Origin: Selenomonadaceae bacterium
Lineage (GTDB): Bacteria; Bacillota; Negativicutes; Selenomonadales; Selenomonadaceae
DNA: 62,947 nucleotides
Direction: 5' to 3'
Assembly: GCA_017428215.1 (NCBI GenBank)
Contig: JAFRRH010000037.1
Span: forward strand, 1 to 62,947
Positions 8,951 through 18,409 of this stretch are shown in pieces (positions within the stretch are counted from its first letter, which is position 1; each line of letters opens with the position of its first letter). The notes under the pieces are model-generated. The model did no database searches, had not been told where the DNA came from, and saw only the letters and a list, made by a program, of their open reading frames with translations. Both the position numbers and the translations under genes were made by a program.

Positions 8951-9829
8951 GTGGAAGAAATTAAACCGAGCTTAACAGAATTTATATCGGGCGAAGATTT
9001 TTTTGAGAAAATTTTAGTCGTGGAGAGCGAATTTTATATAAACGAGCTTAAAAAACGTTTTCCGGCGGCTGAAATTTTTTTTGTGACTTCAAACGAAGAT
9101 TTAAATTATCCGAACACAATTTATTTGGATTATCGGGAAGAACGCTTGCCATTTGCGAGAGAATTTTTCGATTTAATAATTGGCGATTTAACTTTGGAAG
9201 TCGTAACAAATCCCCAAGACATAGCGGCGGGATTTTCGACATTTTTAAAGCAAACGGGCTGTTGGTTGACGAGTTTTAGAAATATACGGCATTGGAAAGT
9301 TTTAGAACGGCTAATGCGCGGCGCGTTCGGCGGAATCGTGTCGAGATTGTACACGCGAACGGAATTTGAGCGGCTTTTATACGCTTCGTTTTACAAAGAG
9401 GTGCAAGTTTTGCCATTGAAAAAAAATTCGCCGCCCGAACTCTTGGAGCGGCTGATAAATTGCGGCTTCGACAATTTCGACGACGATTTACAGACGGAAT
9501 TTTGGTTAGTAAGGGCGTCGCGGTCAATGCCGGAACTCGCGCTGTTAAAATCAATGTTCACGCCCGAAATCCGCGCAGATTTATCGAGAATTTTGCACCG
9601 AATCGAATATGACGTAGCGACAAAAGAAAACGTAGAAAATTTTTGGCGGCTATTCGACGCGGAAGGAATTTTTTCTGATTATGCGGCGGCGTTCATACGT
9701 TCAGTCGTGATTCACAGGGAAAATTTCTGGCGCAACATGCAAAAATATTCTGCACGGCGGGAATTAGAAGAAATAATCGACGAGGCAGAATCTCTTTACG
9801 ACTTCGACAATGGAAATCGTCTGCTGTAA
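8951..9829 (+). CDS. class I methyltransferase-like protein
   Basis: 292 residues from GTG at 8951 with GGAGG 8 bases before. Residues about 18-115 follow a Rossmann methyltransferase order: KILVVES (first strand, but the usual glycine-rich loop is degenerate), AAEIFFVTSN (second strand with acidic end missing), EERLPFAREFFDLIIGDLTLE (the D-x-I-x-x-D/L strand 4 region) and a FSTFLKQTGCWLTSF strand 5. The motif I glycines are poorly preserved, so it may bind SAM weakly or be a non-catalytic relative. The C-terminal 120 residues are helical and unrecognised. Last gene of the glycan cluster; its stop is 8 bases from the convergent TPR gene. Confidence 0.6.
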   Translation: MEEIKPSLTEFISGEDFFEKILVVESEFYINELKKRFPAAEIFFVTSNEDLNYPNTIYLDYREERLPFAREFFDLIIGDLTLEVVTNPQDIAAGFSTFLKQTGCWLTSFRNIRHWKVLERLMRGAFGGIVSRLYTRTEFERLLYASFYKEVQVLPLKKNSPPELLERLINCGFDNFDDDLQTEFWLVRASRSMPELALLKSMFTPEIRADLSRILHRIEYDVATKENVENFWRLFDAEGIFSDYAAAFIRSVVIHRENFWRNMQKYSARRELEEIIDEAESLYDFDNGNRLL

Positions 9830-9837
9830 GAAAATTT

Positions 9838-11337
9838 TCAGCCATTGTAGCCGAGCTGTTTAGCTTTTGCGAAATCTGCTTGCGCTTTTTCCATATCGCC
9901 GAGTTCTTGATAAAAAACTCCACGCAAATAATAACTTTCGGCAGAATTCGGATTAAGTTGAATAGCTTTGTTAGCGTCATCAATCGCATATTGTAAATTT
10001 CCCGCCAATGCGTAGTTAAGCCCGCGATTTAGATACGCCGCGAAAAAATTCGGATTAAATTCAATGGCTTTGGAATAATTTTGAATCGCTAATTCGTATT
10101 TTTTCTGATTGTAGTAAATAATTCCGAGATTATAATAGGCTTGATAAAAATTCGGATTGAGTTTAATCGTATTATTGTAATCAGAAATCGCCAAATCTAA
10201 TTGATTTTGATTAATATAAGCATTTCCTCGATTGTAATAGGCGGCGGCGTAATTCGGATTTAGCTGAATCGCTCTGTTATAGTCGGAAATTGCCCTATCG
10301 TACTGCTTAAAACCGTCCATATAAGTAATTCCGCGATTATTATACGCCTCTGCAAAGTTCGGATTAAGTTTAAGCGCATTATTGTAATCGGCAATCGCAG
10401 AATCGAATTTATTTAAGTAACGATAAGCCTCGCCGCGATTATTATAAAGCTTTGCATCGTTAGAATTTAGCTGAATCGCCTTGTTGTAGTAAGAAATTGC
10501 CTGCTCATATTGTTGCAAATATAGATAAGAATTTCCAATATTATTATAAACCTCCGAATTATTCGGATTTAATTCTATTGCCTTGTTTAAATCTTGAATT
10601 GCCAGTTGATATTTTCCGATTTCATTATAAGCGGCACCGCGATTATTATACGCCCAATCCCAATTCGGTTTTAATCCGAGAGCTTCACCGTAAAATTTTG
10701 TCGCGCCGTCATAATTTTGGGCGTAATAAAGCTTATTTCCTTCTTCGAGTTTCTGATTAGCTAAAAAATCTCGGTCGGATTCTTCCATTTGTTTGCGAAG
10801 GGAATTCTTCTCCGCTTGAGTGGTTGCGTCCTTGTATTTTTCTTTTAAATTTTCGTCGAGAGCGTCATTTTTTTGAATTTCTTCCTGCAAATTATTATTT
10901 TGTTTAATGATAGTAATTTTTTCGTTGTCGTTGCGATTTAGCCAAGCATAAATTCCGTCGGTGTCGATTGTCGCCTTTAAAGTAGCTTTGTACATAAGAC
11001 CGGCTTCGCCTTGCGTTTCAAAGGGCACCGGCACAATTTTAACGTCGGAAACTTTAATAATATTGTTCGTGACGGCAGAAATTTCGTCATCGGTGAGAAT
11101 TGCATTAACCGAGCGCGAAAAAGTCGTTAAATAAACGCCGGCTTTCTTTTGAGCGTCACGTTCAGCGCGTTGTTGCGCTCTTTTTTTGCCGAATTCGTGA
11201 TTACCGTCGTCGCTCATTATGTATTGTCCGGTTCCGTCAAACATTTGGACAGCCGCGCCGACAAAACTCGCACCGAGCAAAAAAAATACGGCTGAAATGA
11301 TAATTAAGCCGCGTTGAAAAAATTTTTTCCACTTCAT
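9838..11337 (-). CDS. secreted tetratricopeptide repeat protein
   Basis: 499 residues with an ATG at 11337 and GGAGGAATAG upstream. Residues 1-28 form a signal peptide (KKFFQRG, a hydrophobic stretch, then VGA-A). Residues 35-140 resemble the N-terminal domain of FlgT/LPP20-like envelope proteins (KRAQQRAERDAQKKAG; ATLKATIDTDGIYAW). A coiled coil follows (145-185), then about nine tetratricopeptide repeats (190-495) with the regular A-Y-N-N-R-G ... AI-x-DYN-x-AI-x-LNPN pattern. TPRs bind peptides and scaffold complexes; outside the membrane the partner is unknown. The DNA shows the matching tandem periodicity of about 102 bp. Confidence 0.85.
   Translation of the reverse strand: MKWKKFFQRGLIIISAVFFLLGASFVGAAVQMFDGTGQYIMSDDGNHEFGKKRAQQRAERDAQKKAGVYLTTFSRSVNAILTDDEISAVTNNIIKVSDVKIVPVPFETQGEAGLMYKATLKATIDTDGIYAWLNRNDNEKITIIKQNNNLQEEIQKNDALDENLKEKYKDATTQAEKNSLRKQMEESDRDFLANQKLEEGNKLYYAQNYDGATKFYGEALGLKPNWDWAYNNRGAAYNEIGKYQLAIQDLNKAIELNPNNSEVYNNIGNSYLYLQQYEQAISYYNKAIQLNSNDAKLYNNRGEAYRYLNKFDSAIADYNNALKLNPNFAEAYNNRGITYMDGFKQYDRAISDYNRAIQLNPNYAAAYYNRGNAYINQNQLDLAISDYNNTIKLNPNFYQAYYNLGIIYYNQKKYELAIQNYSKAIEFNPNFFAAYLNRGLNYALAGNLQYAIDDANKAIQLNPNSAESYYLRGVFYQELGDMEKAQADFAKAKQLGYNG
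9850..10740 (-). repeat. tandem ~102-bp coding repeats (TPR units)
   Basis: Within the TPR gene the DNA recurs every 102 bases (34 codons), with recurring words around the LNPN and NNRG codons (for example cgattattata and ttcggatt). Units are diverged but similar enough for slippage or unequal recombination to change their number. Confidence 0.7.
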
Positions 11338-11362
11338 AAGCTATTCCTCCTAACTTAATTGA

Positions 11363-11977
11363 TTAAATATGCCCTTCGATATAATTAACAGGCAAATCGC
11401 CGAGATCATTATCAACTTTGCGGATAAATTTTGCGGGAATGCCGCCGACGACCGTATAAGGCTCAACGTCTTTTGTGACGACCGCGCCCGCCGCAATAAC
11501 TGCCCATTCGCCGACCGTGACACCTTGCAAAATTACCGAATTTGAACCAATCCAGACATTATCGCCAATGATAATCGGTTTGTAATGGAGCTTACGACTT
11601 TTTGAAGGCGCAAGATCATGCGTAGCCGTCGCCAAAACAACATTATGACCAATTAACACGCCGTCGCCGATTGTAATGCCGCCTTGATCTTGGAAGTGGC
11701 AATTTGAATTGATAAAAACATTTTTGCCAAAAGAAATATTCTTCCCGAAATCTGCATAGAACGGCGGGAAAAGACGGAATGTCGAATCAATTTTTCTACA
11801 CGTGAGGCGCGACATAATTTCGACAATTTCTTCCGGCGTGTGGTAAGTTGTGTTTAATTCCATTTCAATACGGCGACTATCTTGGCAAAGTTCGCGGAAA
11901 AAATCTAAGCGTTCGGGATTTTTATTTGCGGGGTGATTTTCGTCGGCAAAACTGGCTCGAAGTTCTTCAAGTGTCAT
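11363..11977 (-). CDS. maa: maltose/galactoside-type O-acetyltransferase
   Basis: 204 residues, ATG at 11977 preceded by GGAGGTTAA. Residues 1-60 are the helical N-terminal maltose acetyltransferase domain; from about 65 the left-handed beta helix of hexapeptide repeats appears (DFGKNISFGKNVFINSNC, ITIGDGVLIGHNVVLATATH, IIIGDNVWIGSNSVILQGV, IGEWAVIAAGAVVTKDV-like). The catalytic His is expected in ATATHDL, near residue 117. Enzymes of this family use acetyl-CoA to acetylate the 6-hydroxyl of maltose, glucose or galactosides. Stands alone, transcribed away from cluster A, 25 bases upstream of the TPR gene start. Confidence 0.88.
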   Translation of the reverse strand: MTLEELRASFADENHPANKNPERLDFFRELCQDSRRIEMELNTTYHTPEEIVEIMSRLTCRKIDSTFRLFPPFYADFGKNISFGKNVFINSNCHFQDQGGITIGDGVLIGHNVVLATATHDLAPSKSRKLHYKPIIIGDNVWIGSNSVILQGVTVGEWAVIAAGAVVTKDVEPYTVVGGIPAKFIRKVDNDLGDLPVNYIEGHI

Positions 11978-12052
11978 TTTTATTAACCTCCAGAAAAATT
12001 TTTTTTAATTATATTAATCGATTTGCACAGCGTCAAGGCAAAAATTCTTCGA

Positions 12053-12081
12053 TTGACTTATGAATAGTATTTGCGTATACT
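12053..12081 (+). promoter_or_regulatory. sigma-A promoter of cluster A
   Basis: TTGACT at 12053-12058 and TATACT at 12076-12081 are separated by exactly 17 bases. The initiation site would be near 12088, some 30 bases before the start of the Hsp70-like gene. Nothing resembling an operator is seen next to it. Confidence 0.75.
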
Positions 12082-12119
12082 TTGTTTAAAGAAAATTCAT
12101 TATATAAGGGGAGAATTTA

Positions 12120-15113
12120 ATGGGAATGATAGACACTAGACCAAAAGACCGTACGTGTCCTTGTTATGAAGTAGCTTTGCGGGGCAATTTAAAAGTTGTT
12201 GACAGAGCACCGAAACCTACTTCGCCGAAAAGTATTTCTCTGGACGAATTTGAAAGTTACGTTACGTTTGCAATCGACGAGCTGGAACAATTCAGAGATG
12301 CGCCTTACGTTATGATGGAAAATAAAAAAGTTTGGTTCGACAGAGAGACGGGCGGCATTTTCCCGCGTTTCGAGGCGGTTGAACTTCCGAGTTTTGCGAC
12401 GGTTGGGCGTCCGCTTTACAATTATGCAGGCTGGACTTTTGAAGGATTTACTTTTCTGCCCATGACGCCTGAAGAGTGCTTGAGGAGTTTTGTCGTCGGT
12501 ATGGACAATCCCTATTTGGACGAGGACGGCAATTTTAAATATTTTCCTACTGCGCTCAAGAAAATTATTTTAGTTTCAGGTTGGAAAGGCAATAAATCTT
12601 ATTGCATAACTTCCAGCGGTCAAACAAATATTTATTCGGACTCCGATAAAATTACAATGGTGCCGATTTACCGATTGAACGGCGTAAATGCTAGAAGTGT
12701 GCAATATGGCAAAATAATAAGTGCTTGGTTGACGTATGAGCTTATTCCGGAAGGTTTATCGCCGGAAGCTAAGAAAGCTTATACTTTTTTGATGAAAATT
12801 TTCCCGAATATTCAACGCTACGTAAGAATGATTACGCGGAAGTTGACGCTGGATTTCAATCTTTTTAAGCATGAGGCGCAACGCGGCATAATTGATTTTG
12901 AAAGTCTTGTCGCTAAAGGTTTGGGTAAAATTAAAAATGATTTGCCGAACGTCAAAGCTAAAAAAGATGACGCTCAAAATCCGATTAACCAAGTTCGCGC
13001 GGAGCTTTGTCAATGCGATTACATTCGGGCGAATATTGAACCTTACGACGCGAAAATTTTGACGGATCCGAAAGGCGGACACTGGGAACTTTTCGAGGAA
13101 CCGCCACAAGACGCCGAAATTATAGAATTACCAGAAGGCGAACCATTTTTCGGACGTCCGCCGCAAATGGACGTTACAGACGGCATAGTTGCCATTGATT
13201 TTGGTACAAAGGCAACGGTTGTCGTTAGGCAAGTTGGCGTTGATGAAAAACTTTTGCGCATTGGCGAGGGCAATTATTCCAAAGCTCCCGAAAAGAAAGA
13301 TTACGAAAATCCGACTGTCATAGAGTTGCGCGATTATGAATCATTTAAGGCGGCTTATTTATCTCGTGACGGACGCCCTTTTACGCAATGGGACGATGCG
13401 ACGTTTTCGCACACCGCCGCCGCCGTATTAAATGACGCGGAAAAAGATACCAGCATTGACAGTTCGGTTTTTTACTCTGTATTTGGCGAGCTTAAGCAGT
13501 GGGCTAACGATAAAGATTTGCGCATGTATTTGCAGGACAGAAAAAAGAAACTCGTTGAGCTTAATCCTTATTTGCAACTGGAAGATGACGACTTCGACCC
13601 GATTGAACTTTACGCCTATTATCTCGGACTTTATATTAACAATATGCATACGGGCATTTGTCTTGAGTATATGTTTTCGTTCCCCGTCACCTATGAAAAG
13701 GCTGTTCGCGAAAAAATTCTGGAAAGTTTTGAGCGCGGAATAAAAAAATCGCTTCCTCCCGCGATTTTAAACGATGATGAGTTAATGGAAAATTTTACTA
13801 TTTATGCTGGTGCAAGTGAACCGGCTGCTTATGCGAGTTGTGCACTTGGCGAATTAAAATTACAACCTAAAGGCGACGGCAAAACCGCTTATGCTGTGTT
13901 TGACTTCGGCGGTGGCACCACTGATTTTGATTTCGGGATTGAAAGCGTTGATCCAAGAAGGCGTTTCAAATTCGTAATCAATCAATACACTGATACCGGG
14001 AGCGGCGACCCTTATCTCGGCGGCGAAAATCTTTTAAACATTATTGCATACGAAGTTTATAAAAATAACCTGTCGATTATTCGCGAAAAACAAATTCCCT
14101 TTGCTTTGCCCTATGAATGCATTGCTTTCGACGGCTCTGAGACGCTTCTTCTCAAGACAAAAGAGGCTTATGTTAACCGGAAGCGTATTGCGGAGTTTTT
14201 GCGTCCTTTCTGGGAAGAAAATATCGAAGAGAGCAACGAACTTTTTGATACGCCGCGAAAATTGAAACTCTATTCCAAGACGGAAAATAAAATTATTCCG
14301 GTTGAGTTGAAGCTGAACAAACAACGGCTTGAAGAATGTTTGACAGAAAGAATTCGTCGTGGTGTTGATAACTTTTTTGAAGCTTTGCTTGGTGCGTTTA
14401 AAAAGCCGGAAGTTTTACCGATTCATATTTTATTGGCAGGCAATTCTTGCAAGTCCTCAATCGTACGAAATCTTTTCGAGGAAAAAATCCGTGAGAACGA
14501 ACAAAAACTTGAGGAAATAATTTCGCGCAACACCGGCGAGGATAAAAAAGTTTCAAACATTTTTGTATTGCACATGCCGCTTGGATTTGACCCCGACGAG
14601 GCAGATAAAAAAGCCGCCGAAATTCACGACGCTGACGAAGATAATCAAGAGCCGAATCAAAGTTACGAACGACTTCGCACGGGCAAGACGGGTGTAGCGT
14701 TCGGACTTTTGCGCAGTCGCGAGGGCGGGCGTGATGTTAAAATCGTCGGCGGCGACAAGCAAGCTCCGTTCCCGTTCTATATGGGCGAAATTGATGATGA
14801 CGATTGTTTTCAAGTCAAAGTCAAGCTCGATATTCCTTACAAGCAATGGACGCAGTTTACTTTTGCTGACGTGCAAACTTTTGAGGTTTACTTTACAAAG
14901 GAAGCCAGAGCCATTAGCGGCAAGTTAAAAAGAAATGAAGTGAACGTTATTCGTTGCAAGCTCGACAAAAAAGATTTGAGCGACGAAGACGATGTTTTTG
15001 TTTACATTAGGAAAGCCACGCCCGATACAATCGAATATGCCGTTGGCAGAGCGGAAGATTTTGAGGACGCGGATTTTGGCGGAACAATTTATTCAAAGAA
15101 ATTTCCTAATTAA
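12120..15113 (+). CDS. large Hsp70/actin-fold ATPase, SrfB-like in layout
   Basis: 997 residues, ATG with AAGGGGAGAA upstream. The first 350 residues are a separate unrecognised domain. The actin/Hsp70 nucleotide-binding fold spans about 355-800: phosphate-1 loop VAIDFGTKATVVV (Asp360-Thr363), phosphate-2 loop FDFGGGTTDFDF (Asp595-Asp602) and adenosine loop LLAGNSCKSS (Gly774). A C-terminal region (850-997) is predicted from sequence to be beta rich (FPFYMGEIDDDD onward). Length and domain order resemble SrfB, the large Hsp70-like protein encoded with a dynamin-like SrfC in the srfABC loci; whether it is a true SrfB homologue needs a profile comparison. First gene of cluster A, 12 bases before the HerA-like ATPase gene. 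Probably an ATP-driven conformational switch or chaperone. Confidence 0.75.
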   Translation: MGMIDTRPKDRTCPCYEVALRGNLKVVDRAPKPTSPKSISLDEFESYVTFAIDELEQFRDAPYVMMENKKVWFDRETGGIFPRFEAVELPSFATVGRPLYNYAGWTFEGFTFLPMTPEECLRSFVVGMDNPYLDEDGNFKYFPTALKKIILVSGWKGNKSYCITSSGQTNIYSDSDKITMVPIYRLNGVNARSVQYGKIISAWLTYELIPEGLSPEAKKAYTFLMKIFPNIQRYVRMITRKLTLDFNLFKHEAQRGIIDFESLVAKGLGKIKNDLPNVKAKKDDAQNPINQVRAELCQCDYIRANIEPYDAKILTDPKGGHWELFEEPPQDAEIIELPEGEPFFGRPPQMDVTDGIVAIDFGTKATVVVRQVGVDEKLLRIGEGNYSKAPEKKDYENPTVIELRDYESFKAAYLSRDGRPFTQWDDATFSHTAAAVLNDAEKDTSIDSSVFYSVFGELKQWANDKDLRMYLQDRKKKLVELNPYLQLEDDDFDPIELYAYYLGLYINNMHTGICLEYMFSFPVTYEKAVREKILESFERGIKKSLPPAILNDDELMENFTIYAGASEPAAYASCALGELKLQPKGDGKTAYAVFDFGGGTTDFDFGIESVDPRRRFKFVINQYTDTGSGDPYLGGENLLNIIAYEVYKNNLSIIREKQIPFALPYECIAFDGSETLLLKTKEAYVNRKRIAEFLRPFWEENIEESNELFDTPRKLKLYSKTENKIIPVELKLNKQRLEECLTERIRRGVDNFFEALLGAFKKPEVLPIHILLAGNSCKSSIVRNLFEEKIRENEQKLEEIISRNTGEDKKVSNIFVLHMPLGFDPDEADKKAAEIHDADEDNQEPNQSYERLRTGKTGVAFGLLRSREGGRDVKIVGGDKQAPFPFYMGEIDDDDCFQVKVKLDIPYKQWTQFTFADVQTFEVYFTKEARAISGKLKRNEVNVIRCKLDKKDLSDEDDVFVYIRKATPDTIEYAVGRAEDFEDADFGGTIYSKKFPN

Positions 15114-15125
15114 AGGGGAAATATT

Positions 15126-18100
15126 ATGCGGGAAATAGACGAGGCAATAAAAAATGGTCAAGCCGTAGTGAACGGGCTTTCCGAAGTTGCAAAGGAAAAT
15201 TTTTTTCTCCACGAGCGCGAATGGCTTGGCACGGAACGAGAAATTATTTTGCGCGAATGTTGTTTCTTTCAAATTGAGGAATTGACATTCGAGGAAAAGG
15301 CACCGCGTCGCGAGGCTATGGAAAATGTTTTGAGTACCTTCCGCGACCTTGAGGGCATGAGTTTTATTTATTTGATATTGGGCAATGGGCAGGACGTGAA
15401 ATTTTATTTCGGCATAGCTAAAGATTTTGCTCATGAAAAAGCGGAAAATCTCTCTGCACCGACAATCGGCGGCGACTTACTTAAACCGAGCATTCAAGGA
15501 AATTTTCGTGGCTGTCAAATTCGCGAGCTGACTAACGAAGATAAGCGCGAAGTTCTTAAACGCTTGAAAAATGTTTCCTGCGCGGGGATTTTGACAGGCG
15601 TACCCGGCACCGAAAAAGACAACGAAAACTTTCAAGGCGTCGATAGATTGATTAACGTTATGGCGGGCGACGAATTCGGATTTATGGTTATTGCTCGTCC
15701 GTTTATTGGCGCGGAACTTCATAAGTTAGAAGATGTGCTGATTGAAATTGCCGACGCGCTGTCGCCGATTGCTCGTCATTCTTTTCAGCGCACGAAGTCA
15801 ACGGGAACGGCTAGCAATTCCAGCGTAAATACCAGCAACGGCAAGCAAATAACCGAATCAACGCAGGAAAGTAAAAATTCTTCTAACAACAAAATAGAGA
15901 CGACTGGTCACACTAACCAAAAAAATATTTCTAATCAGCAACAAGCGACGGCGGGACAAACTTCCGGTAAACAGCATAGCATAAGTAGCAGTTCTAATCG
16001 CAGTGAACGCAAAGCCGAGACTAAAAATCGTGTAACGGAAAAAGATAATAATAACGTCGTCAAAAAGTCAGAAGACGAAAACAAATCAACGGAGCAGAGC
16101 GGCGGAAATTCTTCAGGGGCAAGTTATTCCGCACAAAATCAAACTTCGTATCTTTTCGGCTATCAAGTTTCCGCGACTGATAACACGAGCAAAAGTACGC
16201 AGAACAGCGAAAGCGCAAGCCAAAGTTCGTCGGAAAATGTTTCGTCAACGACAATGGAAAATACCTCGAACTCAACCACAGAATCCAAATCGGATAATAC
16301 GACGCAGATTGAGCAAATGGAAGTTGATACTAAAACTGCCGCGCAGTGGATTAAATATATTGACGAGATTTTATTTCCGCGCCTCGATTGTGGCAAGGGT
16401 AAAGGTCTTTTTTTATGTTGTGCGTATTTATTCGCGGCGCAACCGGCAATGCTCCACCGCCTCGCCAATACGGCAATTTCACTTTACAGCGGCACGAAGG
16501 GCAATAAACGACCGTTAAGTTTTCACGAGTTTTCAAAGTCGGAGGCGAATTGTCTGCACGCTCTACAGAATATGCAAATTCCCTCGTTTCTTGAGCCTAA
16601 CGAAAAAAAATATTCGGCAATGCTTTCAAACTGGACAGGCAATCGCGTCGGCTGGTGCGGGAATTGGTTTTCTGTCGAAGAATTAAGCGTTATTGCGGCG
16701 TTGCCCAAAAAAGAAATTCCTGGTCTTGCCCTGCGCGAGGAAGTTGAATTTGGTTTGAACTTTAAGCCCGTCGATGACGAATATAAATTGCCGCTCGGAA
16801 ATTTGGTACAAGACGGCACCGAACGCAATTTGCCTGTGGCTTTGGATAGACGCGACCTCAACAAGCATACTTTTATTACGGGCGTGACTGGGAGCGGTAA
16901 AACTACAACTTGCCAAAACATTTTGATTAATAGCGGCTTGCCATTTTTAGTAATTGAGCCGGCGAAAACTGAATATCGCATATTAAAAGAACGTTGCCCC
17001 GAATTAATTTTCTTTACGCCGGGCAAGCAAAATATCGCGCCGTTTTTCTTGAATCCCTTTGAATTGTTTCCGGACGAGGCGATAACCGGACGCGCCGATA
17101 TGATTAAGGCGACGTTGGAGGCGTCTTTTGACATGGAGGCGGCTATTCCGCAAATTTTGGAGACGGCAGTTTACCGCGCTTACGAGGAAAAGGGCTGGGA
17201 TATTCGCACAAATGAATGGCGACCGTTAATAAACGGCAACGACGAACCGCAAAATCCTTTCGACGCGGGAGTTTATCCTTTTCCAACGATGTCGGACTTT
17301 TGGGAGGCAGTAAAAAAAGTTACTAAGGAAGAGGGTTTCGGCGAACGTCTGCAAGATGAATATATGGGTTCGCTGAAGGCGCGGATAGAAAGCCTTTTAG
17401 TCGGCGCAAAGGGCATGATGTTTGATACGGCGCGTTCGATAAATTTTTTTGATTTGGTTGAGCGTAAAGTTGTAATTGAGCTGGAGGAAATTAAAAACGG
17501 CTCGGAAAAATCGTTGCTCATGGGATTTATTCTTACGAATCTTTTGCAAGCGGTGCAGTATCGTCACAGAAAAAATCCTGCCTTCCAACACATAACGTTG
17601 ATAGAAGAGGCGCATAGATTGTTAAGTCGCTATGTGCCAGGTGACAGCATGAATAAAAAACAGGGAGTCGAAGTTTTTTCCGACATGTTAGCGGAGGTTC
17701 GCAAATACGGCGAGTCGCTGATTATTGTTGACCAAATTCCCGACAAGATGACACCCGAAGTTTTAAAGAATACCAATACAAAAATCGTGCACAAATTATT
17801 TGCCCGCGACGATAAAGACGCGATAGGCGACACGATTGCCCTTTCCGACGAACAGAAAACTTTTTTGTCTAAACTTCCGACGGGCAGGGCGATTATTTTT
17901 TCGCAAGGACAAGTTAAGGCTATGCAAGTTAAGATTAAACAGGAAGTCTCTACGACGGAGCAACGGGAAATTGAGCCGGAAGAAATTCGCGACATTGCCG
18001 AAAACTATTACGCCGAGCAAAAAGTTATTGCAAGTGGCGTTCTGCGCGGCATTGAACATTTCCCGCAAGAAATTTCTAAAGAAATTATCCGCCAATATCT

Positions 18101-18407
18101 TTGGATTATGCGCGGCGGCTATTCGCTTAAGAAAAAATATCGTAGCCTGTTCGATAATGACACAACAGATAACGCGCTTAAAAATTTCAAACGCGAAGTT
18201 AATCACGTCGAAAAAACTGTTGAGCGTAATGTTTGGCAAACGTGGCTTTTCTGTAATCTGTACGAGCCGTATGACCAAAAAATTTTTGAAAAGTTTTGCG
18301 GCGTCGTCGAAGAAATTTTATCCGCTGACGATGAGGACTTTGATTTGGTAATCTTGAGGATTAAGCGTGAGATTATGGGCGTTCTGCGATTAAAAGGAGG
18401 AAATTAG
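15126..18407 (+). CDS. HerA/FtsK-like (DUF87) P-loop ATPase with low-complexity insert
   Basis: 1093 residues. Walker A is GVTGSGKT at 586-593 (Lys592) and Walker B ITLIEEAHRL with Glu827-Glu828; LIIVDQIPDKM and NTNTKIVHKLFARDD give the sensor region typical of HerA/VirB4-like hexameric translocases. The N-terminal 215 residues form an unrecognised globular part, followed by residues 218-400 made almost only of Ser, Thr, Asn, Gln, Lys and Glu, a long disordered tether. Such ATPases pump DNA or polypeptides through a ring. There is no nuclease, Sir2 or methyltransferase next to it, unlike known HerA-based defence pairs. The ATPase part may therefore work with the Hsp70-like and dynamin-like proteins of the same operon. 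Confidence 0.78.
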   Translation: MREIDEAIKNGQAVVNGLSEVAKENFFLHEREWLGTEREIILRECCFFQIEELTFEEKAPRREAMENVLSTFRDLEGMSFIYLILGNGQDVKFYFGIAKDFAHEKAENLSAPTIGGDLLKPSIQGNFRGCQIRELTNEDKREVLKRLKNVSCAGILTGVPGTEKDNENFQGVDRLINVMAGDEFGFMVIARPFIGAELHKLEDVLIEIADALSPIARHSFQRTKSTGTASNSSVNTSNGKQITESTQESKNSSNNKIETTGHTNQKNISNQQQATAGQTSGKQHSISSSSNRSERKAETKNRVTEKDNNNVVKKSEDENKSTEQSGGNSSGASYSAQNQTSYLFGYQVSATDNTSKSTQNSESASQSSSENVSSTTMENTSNSTTESKSDNTTQIEQMEVDTKTAAQWIKYIDEILFPRLDCGKGKGLFLCCAYLFAAQPAMLHRLANTAISLYSGTKGNKRPLSFHEFSKSEANCLHALQNMQIPSFLEPNEKKYSAMLSNWTGNRVGWCGNWFSVEELSVIAALPKKEIPGLALREEVEFGLNFKPVDDEYKLPLGNLVQDGTERNLPVALDRRDLNKHTFITGVTGSGKTTTCQNILINSGLPFLVIEPAKTEYRILKERCPELIFFTPGKQNIAPFFLNPFELFPDEAITGRADMIKATLEASFDMEAAIPQILETAVYRAYEEKGWDIRTNEWRPLINGNDEPQNPFDAGVYPFPTMSDFWEAVKKVTKEEGFGERLQDEYMGSLKARIESLLVGAKGMMFDTARSINFFDLVERKVVIELEEIKNGSEKSLLMGFILTNLLQAVQYRHRKNPAFQHITLIEEAHRLLSRYVPGDSMNKKQGVEVFSDMLAEVRKYGESLIIVDQIPDKMTPEVLKNTNTKIVHKLFARDDKDAIGDTIALSDEQKTFLSKLPTGRAIIFSQGQVKAMQVKIKQEVSTTEQREIEPEEIRDIAENYYAEQKVIASGVLRGIEHFPQEISKEIIRQYLWIMRGGYSLKKKYRSLFDNDTTDNALKNFKREVNHVEKTVERNVWQTWLFCNLYEPYDQKIFEKFCGVVEEILSADDEDFDLVILRIKREIMGVLRLKGGN

Positions 18408-18409
18408 GC

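Noticed and set aside
15778..16325. Low-complexity stretch as a frameshift or sequencing artefact
   Set aside because: The frame is open throughout and motifs on both sides are in the same frame.
16523..17134. 203-residue minus-strand open frame
   Set aside because: Covers the Walker A region of the HerA-like ATPase in antisense; a shadow of a well supported gene.
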